Positions 1 to 9,146 of a DNA stretch of 64,000 nt are shown one piece after another. The notes below the pieces were generated by a model. It was not told the origin of the DNA and made no database searches. It saw only the letters and a list, made by a program, of their open reading frames with translations. The translations under genes were made by a program, and so were the position numbers. The stretch lies in contig CP048838.1 in NCBI GenBank assembly GCA_012317185.1, positions 930,001-994,000 on the forward strand, in the 5' to 3' direction. Origin of the DNA: [Clostridium] innocuum (lineage in GTDB: Bacteria > Bacillota_I > Bacilli_A > Erysipelotrichales > Erysipelotrichaceae). Every line of letters starts with the position of its first letter. The stretch's first letter is position 1.

Positions 1-794
1 GTAATAAAGGAAAGACCGGATTGCAAAAAAGAAACAGCTACTAAATAAAAAGGGCCGGACACGCATTCCAATTTAATACTTTCTTCTGTAAAGTGTTTGA
101 ATGCCTGCTCCAATTTTGTGAAATTAGAACCTCGCAGGTTGTATGCCTTAATTATTTTCATACCAGTGAGATATTCCTGCAAACGGTTTGTCTGTTCAAT
201 TCTTGCTTTCGTATGTGCCGCACCGCGGCGTTTATCAATCGTTTGTACACCCCAGATAATCAAGAAAGTCACAGGAAATCCTGCAAACATCGCTAACGCC
301 AATCTCCAGTCAACGAATGACATACCAATAAATCCAAGAATTGCGGTAATTAAACCGCCAATCAATTGAGGTAAAACATGGGTTACGGCTTCTTCGATCT
401 GTGCAAAGTCATTCATCATTGTATTTCCCATCTCACCTGAATCTTTGCTCATTAAGAAACCAAGTGGAAGCTTGCGAATATGTTCTGCAAGTTGTACCCG
501 TCCTTTGGCACTGGCATCATAGCCATCGTGATAGGTTGCGTGGACAGCCTTTCGCTCAAAGAAATAAAGGACGATTGCAAAAACTGCCATGCCACCCCAA
601 ACCATCCAAAGGATGCGAACGTCTATATTATCTGATGTCCCACCGAAATACAGATAAATACTGCTTACAGCCAAGGTAAGTAATCCAAATGGAAATAGAT
701 TGACCAAATCAGCCAACACTGTCCACACCACGGGCTTTATAACTTTTTTCGGATTTCCTGCGGTAATACAATAAAGAGAACCTGCTTTTTTCAC
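1..794 (-). CDS. ABC transporter half-unit, N-terminal membrane domain (partial)
   Basis: This gene runs off the left edge, so only about 264 N-terminal codons are visible. A GTG start at 794 overlaps the TGA stop of the upstream ABC gene (GTGA overlap), which indicates translational coupling. The visible part is an exporter-type transmembrane domain with hydrophobic segments near residues 20-50 and 50-80, an amphipathic stretch with LPLGF typical of the first coupling region, and further membrane helices. The nucleotide-binding domain would lie outside the window. With its neighbour (791-2605) it probably forms a heterodimer. The neighbour's ATPase motifs resemble the YbtPQ/IrtAB siderophore-importer subgroup, so a role in metal-chelate uptake is an inference. 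Confidence 0.85.
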   Translation of the reverse strand, partial: MKKAGSLYCITAGNPKKVIKPVVWTVLADLVNLFPFGLLTLAVSSIYLYFGGTSDNIDVRILWMVWGGMAVFAIVLYFFERKAVHATYHDGYDASAKGRVQLAEHIRKLPLGFLMSKDSGEMGNTMMNDFAQIEEAVTHVLPQLIGGLITAILGFIGMSFVDWRLALAMFAGFPVTFLIIWGVQTIDKRRGAAHTKARIEQTNRLQEYLTGMKIIKAYNLRGSNFTKLEQAFKHFTEESIKLECVSGPFYLVAVSFLQSGLSFI

Positions 795-2605
795 AGATGT
801 GTCACCTCCTTTTTCGCTGTAATCTGCCAGTCGGATGAAACGGTATAGGCTTTCCACATGGCAGAATACGTTTCACTATTCTGCAAAAGAAATTCGTGCG
901 CCCCTGCATTTTCGATCTGTCCGTTTTTTATAACCAGTATCTTATTCGCGTTCTTGATCGTAATAAGGCGATGAGCTATAATCAGCACTGTTTTATTTTT
1001 GATGAGTTCCTGCAGAGCCAACTGCATTTGAAACTCGTTTTCTGGATCAGCATAGGCGGTAGCTTCATCAAGAATCAGGATCGGAGCATTTTTCAAGATT
1101 GCTCTTGCCACAGAAACACGTTGTTCCTCGCCTCCCGATAAATAGACACCGCCCTCGCCAATTAAAGTGTCATATCCCTGCGGCAGCTTTTCTATAAACT
1201 CATGACATTGTGCCGCTTTTGCCGCAGTATACACTTCTTCTTTTGTTGCTCCAGGTTTTCCTATGGCGATATTGTTGTAAAGGGTATCAGAAAACAAGAA
1301 GGAATCCTGAAAAACAAAAGACATACTTGCCATTAAGTCTTCCGTTTTCATATCTCGAATATCCACACCGCCAATTTTGATTTGTCCAGTACCAACGTCC
1401 CAAAAGCGTGGAATAAGCTGTGCAATCGTGGATTTGCCAGAGCCGGATGGCCCCACAAGAGCGGTAATCTGGCCCTGCTCTGCACGAAAGCTCACATCTT
1501 TCAATACCAGAGCACTATCTTTTCCCTCATAGGAAAAAGATACGTGTTCAAAGGTAATCTCATATCCCTGCGGTTTTTTCCCATCTGTTGGCTCTTGGAT
1601 TGGGATTTCACTCATGATTTCATCAATTCGCCTGACACCTTCTGTAATATTATTCATGCTGGAACCAAAGCTATTAAACTTGAATACTGGAGTGGAAATA
1701 CCAGGAGCAAAAATCAAAAAGAATAAAAGGGTAATGGCAAAAGCCATATTTTGCGGATCGCCTGAGAAAAGGAATATCCCGATGGCAAAAATAAATGTCG
1801 CAAGGGATAAAACTAAAACTCTGAACAGGCAGTAAGTAGGCTCATAGTTATCTGCATATTTTGTGCTGAAATCCCGGTAACTCATAATGTCCTGATAAAA
1901 CTTCCGAAAAGAATGAACCGTTTGTCCAAAGATTTTAATGGACGGCATACCGCGCACATACTGTACCGAGGATGTACTGATATTTTCCAAGGCGTCATAA
2001 TATTCACTCAGACCTTCTTGGGCTTTCTTCCCAAACATCATGGAAAACTGTGCAGTAAATCCTATAATAATAGGAATGATACAGGCTAATGCCAGCCATG
2101 GATTAAGCCCAAACATAATAACTACCATAACAAGCAACAGAACGATTGTATTCACCATATCCGGTAATTGATGAGCGATGAACTTTTCAATTTGTTCTAC
2201 ATCCTGTTCGGCAATCTGTTTTACTTTGCCGATAGCATTTCTATTAAACCATCCCAATGGAAGTTCACTGATATGATTTGATAACCGCACACGGATTCCA
2301 TAAAGGGTGCGATAGGCTGCTGTATGACCCAACATACCTCCAAAATACATAAAAGCATAGGCAAGCAGTAGGCCAAGAATTCCTTTTACGGCCCATGACA
2401 ACATAAAACTCGTATCAGCTTTAGAAAAATCAGCTGCATTTTGAAGCAGCTCTGCCATAATGTTGTATACCGCCCAAAAAGGAATTATCTGAAAAAACAC
2501 ACTTAAAGTTGAAAGAATACACCCCCAAACCAGTAAGCTTTTTTTCTCACCGGCAAGCTCCAAAAGACGTGGAATTCCACTTTTTTTATTTTGTGTTTTT
2601 TCCAT
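791..2605 (-). CDS. ABC transporter half-unit, membrane plus ATPase (YbtPQ/IrtAB-like)
   Basis: A 604-residue half-transporter fused membrane-to-ATPase. Six hydrophobic segments fill residues 1-310. The ATPase follows with Walker A GPSGSGKST, a Q-loop FVFQD, a variant signature LSGGEEQR, Walker B ILILDEATAYADPE and the switch histidine in IIAHRL. The ATA(Y/F)ADPE form after Walker B is what I associate with YbtP/YbtQ and mycobacterial IrtA/IrtB, exporter-fold proteins that import ferric siderophores. A clear Shine-Dalgarno (aggagg) precedes the ATG. The gene overlaps the ECF S-component gene by about 20 bp and the next half-transporter by 4 bp, so all belong to one operon. Drug export is the alternative; the substrate is unknown. 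Confidence 0.85.
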   Translation of the reverse strand: MEKTQNKKSGIPRLLELAGEKKSLLVWGCILSTLSVFFQIIPFWAVYNIMAELLQNAADFSKADTSFMLSWAVKGILGLLLAYAFMYFGGMLGHTAAYRTLYGIRVRLSNHISELPLGWFNRNAIGKVKQIAEQDVEQIEKFIAHQLPDMVNTIVLLLVMVVIMFGLNPWLALACIIPIIIGFTAQFSMMFGKKAQEGLSEYYDALENISTSSVQYVRGMPSIKIFGQTVHSFRKFYQDIMSYRDFSTKYADNYEPTYCLFRVLVLSLATFIFAIGIFLFSGDPQNMAFAITLLFFLIFAPGISTPVFKFNSFGSSMNNITEGVRRIDEIMSEIPIQEPTDGKKPQGYEITFEHVSFSYEGKDSALVLKDVSFRAEQGQITALVGPSGSGKSTIAQLIPRFWDVGTGQIKIGGVDIRDMKTEDLMASMSFVFQDSFLFSDTLYNNIAIGKPGATKEEVYTAAKAAQCHEFIEKLPQGYDTLIGEGGVYLSGGEEQRVSVARAILKNAPILILDEATAYADPENEFQMQLALQELIKNKTVLIIAHRLITIKNANKILVIKNGQIENAGAHEFLLQNSETYSAMWKAYTVSSDWQITAKKEVTHL

Positions 2606-3206
2606 TTGTCCTTCCTCCTTGATTATCCAGCCGTTTTACAACAATCTTTCTTCCCCATAAGTAACCGAGTATTGCACAGATCAAAGTCATGACAGTAAGA
2701 ACAATAGCAAGTGGTGTACTAAGCAGTTCAATAGCCTTCATTCCAACGTCGCTTGTGAAACTTCCCTCATAAAGTTCTTTGAAGGCTTCTTTCATGTAAC
2801 AAAGAGGAATATATTCTCCTAATGCCAAACCAACCATGGGCAGAGAGATTCCAGCTGCTTTCGCTTTAGTGCTTTTTTTGCCTGCTGTATCATAAATAAT
2901 TTCTCCAAGAAGACCTCCGATAGATGTGCAAATAAACAACATCCCGTAGGGAACCATTGTAAATAAGCAGAGACCAAAGATAAAAGACGGAATAAAAATT
3001 CCACCTCGAGTATTCATTTTAGAAAGCAATACGACATAGATTACCGATCCTGCAACAGCAAGTATACAAGGAAGTATTACTAAGATTGGTGGGAAAAAAC
3101 CAATCGTACACGCAATTATCCAGCCCACTGCAATCCACAGGGCGGTAAATATGCCTATACGGATAAGGTCACGAATTTTTTTACTTTCTTTGGGTTTATT
3201 AGCCAT
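2586..3206 (-). CDS. ECF transporter S component, MptD/Trep_Strep-like family
   Basis: About 206 residues with five or six hydrophobic segments and a basic N-terminus. It matches the 'MptD family putative ECF transporter S component' (Trep_Strep) group in size, hydropathy and company. I chose the ATG at 3206 because GGAGGA lies 8 nt upstream; the longer reading from 3227 has no comparable site. S components bind the small-molecule substrate, while the ATPase and T genes directly upstream (3208-4707 and 4727-5431) would supply energy and the scaffold. The substrate cannot be read from the sequence. Operon partners resembling siderophore ABC proteins suggest a metal complex or cofactor. Confidence 0.78.
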   Translation of the reverse strand: MANKPKESKKIRDLIRIGIFTALWIAVGWIIACTIGFFPPILVILPCILAVAGSVIYVVLLSKMNTRGGIFIPSFIFGLCLFTMVPYGMLFICTSIGGLLGEIIYDTAGKKSTKAKAAGISLPMVGLALGEYIPLCYMKEAFKELYEGSFTSDVGMKAIELLSTPLAIVLTVMTLICAILGYLWGRKIVVKRLDNQGGRTNGKNTK

Positions 3207-3207
3207 A

Positions 3208-4707
3208 TTAAAATTCCTCCAATTCAAATAATTTTGATAAGATAGATGGGTGATATTGATCCGGCCTAATCCAATTTATGGAATGATCGTCCTGAACAAT
3301 AAGAAGGGAAGAAAACAGTGAGGCAGCAAACTCATAGTCATGAGTGATAATAAATGCCACGCATCCCTTTTCGGCCTGCGCTTTAATTGTTTCCCGCACA
3401 AGTTGCATATTTTCTGCATCAAGCCCGCTGGTAGGTTCATCAAAATATAAAAAAGGCATGTCACACATACAGGATAATGCGATTGACAATCGTTGTTTTT
3501 GCCCACCGGAAAGTGTTGATGGATGAGCATCTGCATAAATTCCCAGGCTAAAACTTTTAAGAATTTCTTTTGCTTTTTTCGGTGCATCCAATTCTTTTTC
3601 ATGCCCGGAAAGCATTTCTTCCAAAACACTTCCTGCAAAAAACTGATAATCTACATCCTGCATAACATAAAAGGATTTTTTTCTTCTCTGTTGTCGTGAG
3701 GCATATCTGCCACACAAATTGATTTTTCCGCTCTGCGGTTTTTCAAGACCCATGAGGACTCGAATCAACGTAGATTTACCTGTTCCATTTTTTCCGACTA
3801 TACCGACAATATCTCCACTTACAGCAGAAAAGGAAACATTGCTCCACAAAGGCTGCTCCCGCGGATATTTAAAGGATAAATTTTCAGCCCGAATAGATAC
3901 CGGGGCATGATCTGTTTTGGAAACAGTACCGGAAGACGGTTCTATCTGTTTTAAATCAAGTTGTCGCAGGCCATTTGCAGTAAGGCAATCATTGGAACAA
4001 TGGATAATCTCACTGCTATCAAGTATTTTTTGAATCCTTCCATTTTGAAGAATCACCATACGATCTGCCAGGTTCCGTAAATAATATAATTTGTGTTCCG
4101 ATACAACAATCGTACATCCTTGTTCCTTTAGCTTCTTAAGAAGCTGTCGTAGCTGTTCCGTGCCAGCCCAGTCGAGATTTGCGGAAGGTTCGTCAAGCAC
4201 ATATACATTTACTCCGGCGGTATAGACAGAGGCTACCGCAACTTTTTGTTTTTCTCCACTGGAAAGCTGGAAAATACTCTTTTTTAAGAGGTTTTCGATA
4301 TGTAGTCCTTTCACCGTTCTATTTACTCTGTTTTGAATTTCCTGCGTTGAGATACCTAAATTTTCACTAGGAAACGGTAATTCCGTCTTTACGTGGAGGG
4401 TAAAAAACTGAGAACGAGGATCTTGAAAAACACTTCCTACAAAAGCAGAGTAGTCTCCGGTTTCGTGTTCAGAAATATCCATGCCGCATACCTGACACTT
4501 TCCACTCAACTTTCCTTCAAAAAAATCTGGAATTAGACCATTTATACATCTGGTTAAAGTTGTTTTTCCGCATCCGCTTGGGCCGGTCAATACAATGAAT
4601 TCTCCTTCATGTACCGTAAGATTGATATCATATACTCCAAAGCGCTCGCTTTCATTGTAAGTAAAACTAAACCTATCAAACGAGATTTTTTCTTTTGCTT
4701 TTTCCAT
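3208..4707 (-). CDS. ECF-type double ATPase (two ABC domains fused)
   Basis: A 499-residue cytosolic protein with two complete ATP-binding domains in tandem. The first has Walker A GPSGCGKT at residues 42-49, signature LSSGEKQK and Walker B VYVLDEPS. The second has GKNGTGKST, signature LSGGQKQR and Walker B FLYFDEPTSGLD. This replaces the usual separate EcfA and EcfA' subunits. It lies 19 bp downstream of the T-component gene and ends at the S-component start, in the order T-AA-S. It should power uptake by the S component and may be specific to it, since all parts are present in one operon. Confidence 0.88.
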   Translation of the reverse strand: MEKAKEKISFDRFSFTYNESERFGVYDINLTVHEGEFIVLTGPSGCGKTTLTRCINGLIPDFFEGKLSGKCQVCGMDISEHETGDYSAFVGSVFQDPRSQFFTLHVKTELPFPSENLGISTQEIQNRVNRTVKGLHIENLLKKSIFQLSSGEKQKVAVASVYTAGVNVYVLDEPSANLDWAGTEQLRQLLKKLKEQGCTIVVSEHKLYYLRNLADRMVILQNGRIQKILDSSEIIHCSNDCLTANGLRQLDLKQIEPSSGTVSKTDHAPVSIRAENLSFKYPREQPLWSNVSFSAVSGDIVGIVGKNGTGKSTLIRVLMGLEKPQSGKINLCGRYASRQQRRKKSFYVMQDVDYQFFAGSVLEEMLSGHEKELDAPKKAKEILKSFSLGIYADAHPSTLSGGQKQRLSIALSCMCDMPFLYFDEPTSGLDAENMQLVRETIKAQAEKGCVAFIITHDYEFAASLFSSLLIVQDDHSINWIRPDQYHPSILSKLFELEEF

Positions 4708-4726
4708 GTCGCAGTCACCTCCAATA

Positions 4727-5431
4727 TTAAGTCAAGAAATTTAAAAAGAACAATGCGACGGTAACAACTGTCATACCTGATAGATACAGATAATCTTCTT
4801 TTGTAAAACGAACATCTGTACAGCATGTTCGTTTCCTTCCTATACTCAGCCCTTTGCACAAAGAAGCAGCAGAAAGTTCTTCTGAAATTTTTTCACTTCG
4901 GAAAAGTAAAGGAACCATGTAATTTTCCAATGTTCTTATTAAACACTTTAAATTTGAGAAAGAAAGATTCAACCCTCTTATTTTTAAACTCTCGTTAATA
5001 TAATGAATTTCCTGAATAATTGTTGGAACATATCGGTACACAATCATTAACGGAATAGAAAGAGATTTTGAAATGTGAATCCGATCCAAAACATATAACA
5101 GTTCATTCATTGGAGCTTTATCTACCAGCAGCCTGAGAAGCAGATAAATGGGATATACTTTAATCATCATCATCAAAAACGGCGGGAAGATTATAGATAG
5201 AATTGGGATGTTTATTGTTGTAAATCCCCAAATCATTCCCCACATTATTACGTATATAAGAAATCGTTTTACAAAAACTTTTATCCCATACCAATAGGAA
5301 AGCAAAGAATCAATTACAAAAAACAATGCAATTATGGCGTATATGCTGTGAAAGCCAAACTCTAAAATACTGGCGATAACAATTTGCAAAATCAAAATCC
5401 GTGCATCTGGTTTAGATGCTTTAAAAGACAT
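4727..5431 (-). CDS. ECF transporter T component (EcfT-like)
   Basis: About 234 residues of integral membrane protein with several hydrophobic helices (for example the segments around PILSIIFPPFLMMMI and LFFVIDSLL). It ends with a basic cytosolic stretch followed by a last helix, as in EcfT/CbiQ proteins, which couple ATPases to the S component. The start at 5431 (ATG, MSFKASKP) is preferred because a GGAGG sits upstream; an extension to 5470 is possible but has no ribosome site. This is the first gene of the minus-strand ECF/ABC operon and is divergent from the AraC regulator at 5614, which probably controls it. Confidence 0.8.
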   Translation of the reverse strand: MSFKASKPDARILILQIVIASILEFGFHSIYAIIALFFVIDSLLSYWYGIKVFVKRFLIYVIMWGMIWGFTTINIPILSIIFPPFLMMMIKVYPIYLLLRLLVDKAPMNELLYVLDRIHISKSLSIPLMIVYRYVPTIIQEIHYINESLKIRGLNLSFSNLKCLIRTLENYMVPLLFRSEKISEELSAASLCKGLSIGRKRTCCTDVRFTKEDYLYLSGMTVVTVALFFLNFLT

Positions 5432-5466
5432 CGCGTTCGGCCCTCCTTTCCTCTTTATTGCACAAA

Positions 5467-5509
5467 ACACCTAGGTGTGATACAATGGGTTAGACACTAC
5501 TAACCCATT
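5467..5509. promoter_or_regulatory. Palindromes in the intergenic region between ecfT-like and araC-like genes
   Basis: Two inverted repeats sit in the 180-bp divergent intergenic region. One is the perfect 12-bp palindrome ACACCTAGGTGT (5467-5478). The other pairs AATGGGTTAG (5484-5493) with CTAACCCATT (5500-5509) across a 6-nt loop. Either could be an operator for the divergent AraC protein or for an iron-type repressor; the hairpin could also act in the leader RNA of the operon. Only the symmetry is seen; binding is inferred. Confidence 0.45.
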
Positions 5510-5613
5510 TACATTATATATTTGGCTCTAAAAACGAACAATAGATTTTACAAATCAAAGACTTTAAGCCGTATTCTTTCGACGAATCGGCGTATTTTTT
5601 CGAGGTGATTGCA

Positions 5614-6579
5614 TTGAATGATGTTAAAAAACTTTATGAACAAATGTTACCTGATGGCGGCTTCATTTTAGACCATGAACGCTCTATCATTGAGGAAAAT
5701 CAATATTGTTATGCGCTTTCATCAGAGAGAGGTGAAGGCTACTTTTGGTATTATTTTTATGAAGATATGTTTGTGATAGAGAAGCAGGATTTCTTTTTTT
5801 ATGATGAGTTCTTTTTGGAGTCTCCAGAACCCGATTTTATATCTGTCCAGTATTTCTTTTCGGTGTCTGGAGAGGAATTTCATCCTTATCGCCAGTTATC
5901 ACCAAACAGCTTAAGAGTGTATGTTGGGGGAAACGGAAAGACGTTTCAGGCGGTATATCACAAAAATATTCCTATTCGTTCGATAAGTATTAGTATCATG
6001 CCGGATTTTTATAACAACTACTTAAAAGAAAAATTAGGCGGAGAATACATCGATCCACGTAACGCGTTCAAGGGGTTGAGCCTCGGTGTGGATTTTCCTC
6101 AGCTCGTTGCGCTGCTGAAACAGATTCAGTCGTATTCTGGTAATGGTGCATCTGCGAAACTCTTTTATGAAGGCAAAGTTTTAGAAACACTTGCCTTAAT
6201 ACTTGAACGAGCACAGCAGAATCAAAAACAAAGCCAGAAAATTCCCATTACTAAGAAAGATGAGGAAAACTTACAAGCTGTCGCAGATTATATTGACCAT
6301 CATTTTGAATTTTCCATTTCTGTAGATCAGCTTTGCAAAATTGCTTATATGGGGAACACAAAACTCAAAACCAAATTCAAAGAGTATTTTGGCTGTAATA
6401 TAACAGACTATATTATTCGCAAAAGAATTGACCAGGCACAGCACCTGCTGATTGTTACAGAATTAAGCATTGCTGAAATAGCACAAGCAGTAGGGTATGA
6501 ACGTCCAGAGAGCTTTGCAAAACAATTTCACCGTATAACTGGGTTACTTCCGAGAGAATATCGAAAATTAGTAAAATAA
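5614..6579 (+). CDS. AraC-family transcriptional regulator
   Basis: About 321 residues. The last 100 form a double helix-turn-helix domain of the AraC/XylS type: a first HTH around SVDQLCKIAYMGNTKLKTKFK and the conserved second-helix region ELSIAEIAQAVGYERPESFAKQFHRITGLLPREYRK. The N-terminal 200 residues are a ligand-sensing region that I cannot assign. I prefer the TTG at 5614 (AGGTGA 5 nt upstream); the GTG at 5605 lies inside that ribosome site. It is divergent from the ECF/ABC operon, the layout of YbtA-type regulators of iron uptake, and probably activates it when substrate is present. Confidence 0.85.
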   Translation: MNDVKKLYEQMLPDGGFILDHERSIIEENQYCYALSSERGEGYFWYYFYEDMFVIEKQDFFFYDEFFLESPEPDFISVQYFFSVSGEEFHPYRQLSPNSLRVYVGGNGKTFQAVYHKNIPIRSISISIMPDFYNNYLKEKLGGEYIDPRNAFKGLSLGVDFPQLVALLKQIQSYSGNGASAKLFYEGKVLETLALILERAQQNQKQSQKIPITKKDEENLQAVADYIDHHFEFSISVDQLCKIAYMGNTKLKTKFKEYFGCNITDYIIRKRIDQAQHLLIVTELSIAEIAQAVGYERPESFAKQFHRITGLLPREYRKLVK

Positions 6580-6599
6580 CATCTTTTCATTTCCAAAAT

Positions 6600-6726
6600 G
6601 CTTATTTTAGAAATTGCATCACAGGTTGGATATACTAAACAAGGTAAATTTGCAGAAGTGTTTCGATAACGGTTTCAAATGAATCCATTAGAATATAGAT
6701 GCTCTAAAATGTTAGAAAAATTTTAA
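6600..6726 (+). pseudogene. Remnant of a second AraC-family DNA-binding domain
   Basis: Right after the intact AraC gene, one frame reads ILEIASQVGYTKQGKFAEVFR, then an in-frame TAA, then RFQMNPLEYR. This is the second helix-turn-helix of another AraC protein with a nonsense codon and without its N-terminal part. It is not a copy of the intact neighbour: the residues differ (SQVGYTKQGKFAEVF against QAVGYERPESFAKQF). It suggests that a different regulator stood here before the current cassette, or that cassettes were exchanged. Confidence 0.7.
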
Positions 6727-6961
6727 ATTAAACATCATATTTTTATTAGATGGTTAAAATCAACAGATGAAAAATGCTAGGGATTTTGTTCGGAAAAGAA
6801 ATCACTTTAATTCATGAAAAAGAACATTGAGAATCTGAAATTTTATCTCTATATATAAGATATAAAATCTCTTATTGCAGGAAATTTCACATCGTTTCAT
6901 AAGAACTCTGACCTCTGTACAATATAAAAGTAACATTATATTGCTACAAGGTGGTGAGCTT

Positions 6962-7321
6962 ATGGACGAAAGAAACAACGATTTTGACTTTGATTTTATG
7001 CCCATTGGACAGGCGATCAAAAAAGCCCGTGAAGCCAGAGGAATGACCAGGGAGCAGCTTGCCGGGATTATTGGATATGCTCCACGACATATTCAGTCCA
7101 TTGAGAACGAGGGACAACATCCCAGTATTGAGCTGTTTATTCAGCTGATTACCACGTTTGATGTGTCTGTTGATGAATACATATTTCCTGAAAAAGAAGT
7201 TAAGAAAAGTTCCGTCCGCAGACGCTTAGACGCACAGCTCGACAAACTCAATGATAGAGAACTGTCTGTCATAGAAGCAACTGTAAACGGGTTATGTATG
7301 GCAAAAGAGCCAGAGGAATAA
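6962..7321 (+). CDS. XRE-family helix-turn-helix regulator
   Basis: 119 residues. A Cro/cI-type HTH lies around residues 15-65 (IGQAIKKAREARGMTREQLA and then GYAPRHIQSIENEGQHPSIELF), followed by a short acidic/basic tail. The ATG at 6962 has GGTGG upstream; an upstream-extended reading from 6875 lacks a start signal. It is the only rightward gene beside the left end of the conjugation operon and converges on it. In Tn1549-like elements a small XRE protein of this type sits near the transfer genes and is thought to regulate them; that role is inferred here. Confidence 0.85.
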   Translation: MDERNNDFDFDFMPIGQAIKKAREARGMTREQLAGIIGYAPRHIQSIENEGQHPSIELFIQLITTFDVSVDEYIFPEKEVKKSSVRRRLDAQLDKLNDRELSVIEATVNGLCMAKEPEE

Positions 7322-7340
7322 AAATCCTCTGGTTTTCTTT
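7310..7340. terminator. Bidirectional terminator between xre and the transfer operon
   Basis: CCAGAGGA (7310-7317) pairs with TCCTCTGG (7325-7332), followed on the plus strand by TTTTCTTTT. The stem overlaps the last codons of the xre gene. On the minus strand the same stem lies just beyond the stop of the cell-wall hydrolase gene at 7350, so it can end both convergent transcripts. Confidence 0.8.
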
Positions 7341-7349
7341 TGCTGATTT

Positions 7350-9113
7350 TTAATAGGCTGGAACACCGTATCCATAGATGGAGCTGCTTCCAACGGTATA
7401 TTGTCTTTGTTTTACCGCATCGCCGGAATTTCCTTCTACGGTGTAGACAACTCCGTTTTCGCATTTCTCTACAATACCTACATGGTCGGTTGAACCATCG
7501 CCTTCCCAATCGAAGAAAATAATATCTCCCGCCGTAGGCTCATAGTTTCTGTCCTGCCATTGGTTCCGTTCTTTAAACCAGTTTGCACCGCTGACGCATC
7601 CTGCAAACTTCGGAATAAAACCACCTTCGATATAGCCGCATTGTTCTGCACACCACGAAACAAAGCAGGCACACCATTCCACCCGGCTGTTGAAGCCATA
7701 CCAAGACCAGTAGGGCTGACCACCTTCATTGCCAAGCTGCGTCAGAGCAACTTCTACAATCGCCTGATTTCCACCGCCGGTAAATGCCCGTCCGAAAGGA
7801 TAATAGCGCAGTACATGAGAAACATACTGGGTATCGCCATAGCTGTCCCATCCCAATCGCTCTGCCTGTATCGTGGAAAATTCAACCGCATTGGCATAAG
7901 TGTAGCCGCCATAATTGGTCTGCGCCCATGTGATATAGCCATTTCCAAAGTTATATCCCTGCAGGGCCAGTTTGATCCGATCCATGTCCACGGGATTTTC
8001 CACTTGTGCCGCATTCAGACAGGCAGCTAAATTCTGGATGCCGACATTGATGGAATATTCCGGGTCTGTAATGCCATTTGGTGTATTTGGGTACTGTGTG
8101 TTATACCCACATTCCGATGCCTGCATGGGGTCATTTCCCCGTCCTCCAGACTCCTGCATCATGACCGCCTTGATAAGCTCTACATATTCAGGAATCCCAT
8201 GCTGCTTAGCATATTTCTGGATCAGCGGTTCATAAGCTTCTACCTCGGCACTGACCGGAGTATAAGAAGTGCTTTCACTGCCGCCGCCAAACAGGGAGAT
8301 CGCACAACCAAGCAATACCACGATCAGAATAATCACTATTGCGATCCAGCCGCCTGCAACAATCGCTGCTATCAATGCTTTTGTTCCTGCAATGATCGCT
8401 TTGACAGCCGCTATGGTGGCTTTGACGGTTGTTTTAGCCGCCGCTGCAGATGCCTTTGCGGATGCTCTTGCCGCCTGCGCTGCTTTCTGTGCGGTTTTGG
8501 CAGAAGCCTTTGCCGCTGCCTGTGCGGTTTTGGTAGCCTGCTGTGTGGTCTTAATGGCCGCTTTGGAAGTCACCTGTGCTGTTTTTACGCTTCTTTCGGT
8601 TGTTTTTACAGAGCCTTTTGCCGCTGTCTTGACGGTTTTTCCTGCACTTCTGGCAGACTGCTTAATCGTTCTTTTGGTATCTGTTGATGTTTTTATGGTC
8701 TGGACAGAAGCATCCGAAACAGGAGAACGGCCTGCAGTTCCACGATGGATCTGCAAGCCGTTCTGTCCAGACACATTCCTTGCTGACCTCTGTTCAGCAG
8801 CTTTGGCAGCCCGCTTCTGCTTAAAATCAGCCATTTTGTCCTTTGCCTTAACGACAGTTTCTTTGGTGGTCTTAACGCCTTTTTGCCCTTGCTTATTGAA
8901 CTGGTGGATACCCTCATCTTTTACCCGGTCAGAAGCATAGGAGATCTTATCCGCAGCATATTCCGTAGCAGAACCTTCGTTGGCGTAATATCCTTCTTCC
9001 GCTTTCTCCTTTGTCTTTGCATAGGCAGCTTTCATACGCTCTGAAGCAACGGCGGCTTTATCTATGGTCTTAATCGTACCTTTGACTGCATCCCTGGTTT
9101 TAATATCTGCCAT
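7350..9113 (-). CDS. Conjugation cell-wall hydrolase: lysozyme-like plus CHAP domains (CwlT-like)
   Basis: 587 residues. The first ~230 are rich in K, A, T and Q with many KTAQ/KTAKA-like repeats, followed by a membrane segment near 240-275 (AIIAGTKALIAAIVAGGWIA and onward). A lysozyme/transglycosylase-like domain follows (EPLIQKYAKQHGIPEYVELI, then KAVMMQESGGRGNDPMQ, with the catalytic-type Glu in QESGG). The C-terminus is a CHAP/NlpC-type amidase with Cys in EWCACFVSWCAEQ and His in DHVGIVEK. It should open peptidoglycan locally for assembly of the transfer channel, like CwlT of Tn916. It is the last gene of the long transfer operon. The repetitive basic tail, which should face the cytoplasm, is unusual. 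Confidence 0.9.
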   Translation of the reverse strand: MADIKTRDAVKGTIKTIDKAAVASERMKAAYAKTKEKAEEGYYANEGSATEYAADKISYASDRVKDEGIHQFNKQGQKGVKTTKETVVKAKDKMADFKQKRAAKAAEQRSARNVSGQNGLQIHRGTAGRSPVSDASVQTIKTSTDTKRTIKQSARSAGKTVKTAAKGSVKTTERSVKTAQVTSKAAIKTTQQATKTAQAAAKASAKTAQKAAQAARASAKASAAAAKTTVKATIAAVKAIIAGTKALIAAIVAGGWIAIVIILIVVLLGCAISLFGGGSESTSYTPVSAEVEAYEPLIQKYAKQHGIPEYVELIKAVMMQESGGRGNDPMQASECGYNTQYPNTPNGITDPEYSINVGIQNLAACLNAAQVENPVDMDRIKLALQGYNFGNGYITWAQTNYGGYTYANAVEFSTIQAERLGWDSYGDTQYVSHVLRYYPFGRAFTGGGNQAIVEVALTQLGNEGGQPYWSWYGFNSRVEWCACFVSWCAEQCGYIEGGFIPKFAGCVSGANWFKERNQWQDRNYEPTAGDIIFFDWEGDGSTDHVGIVEKCENGVVYTVEGNSGDAVKQRQYTVGSSSIYGYGVPAY

Positions 9114-9146
9114 AGAAGCCCTCCTTTCTTAGAAGCTGTACCTTAC

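Noticed and set aside
8199..8940. Ala/Cys-rich plus-strand frames
   Set aside because: Antisense of the Lys/Ala repeat tail of the hydrolase; composition is explained by the repeats.
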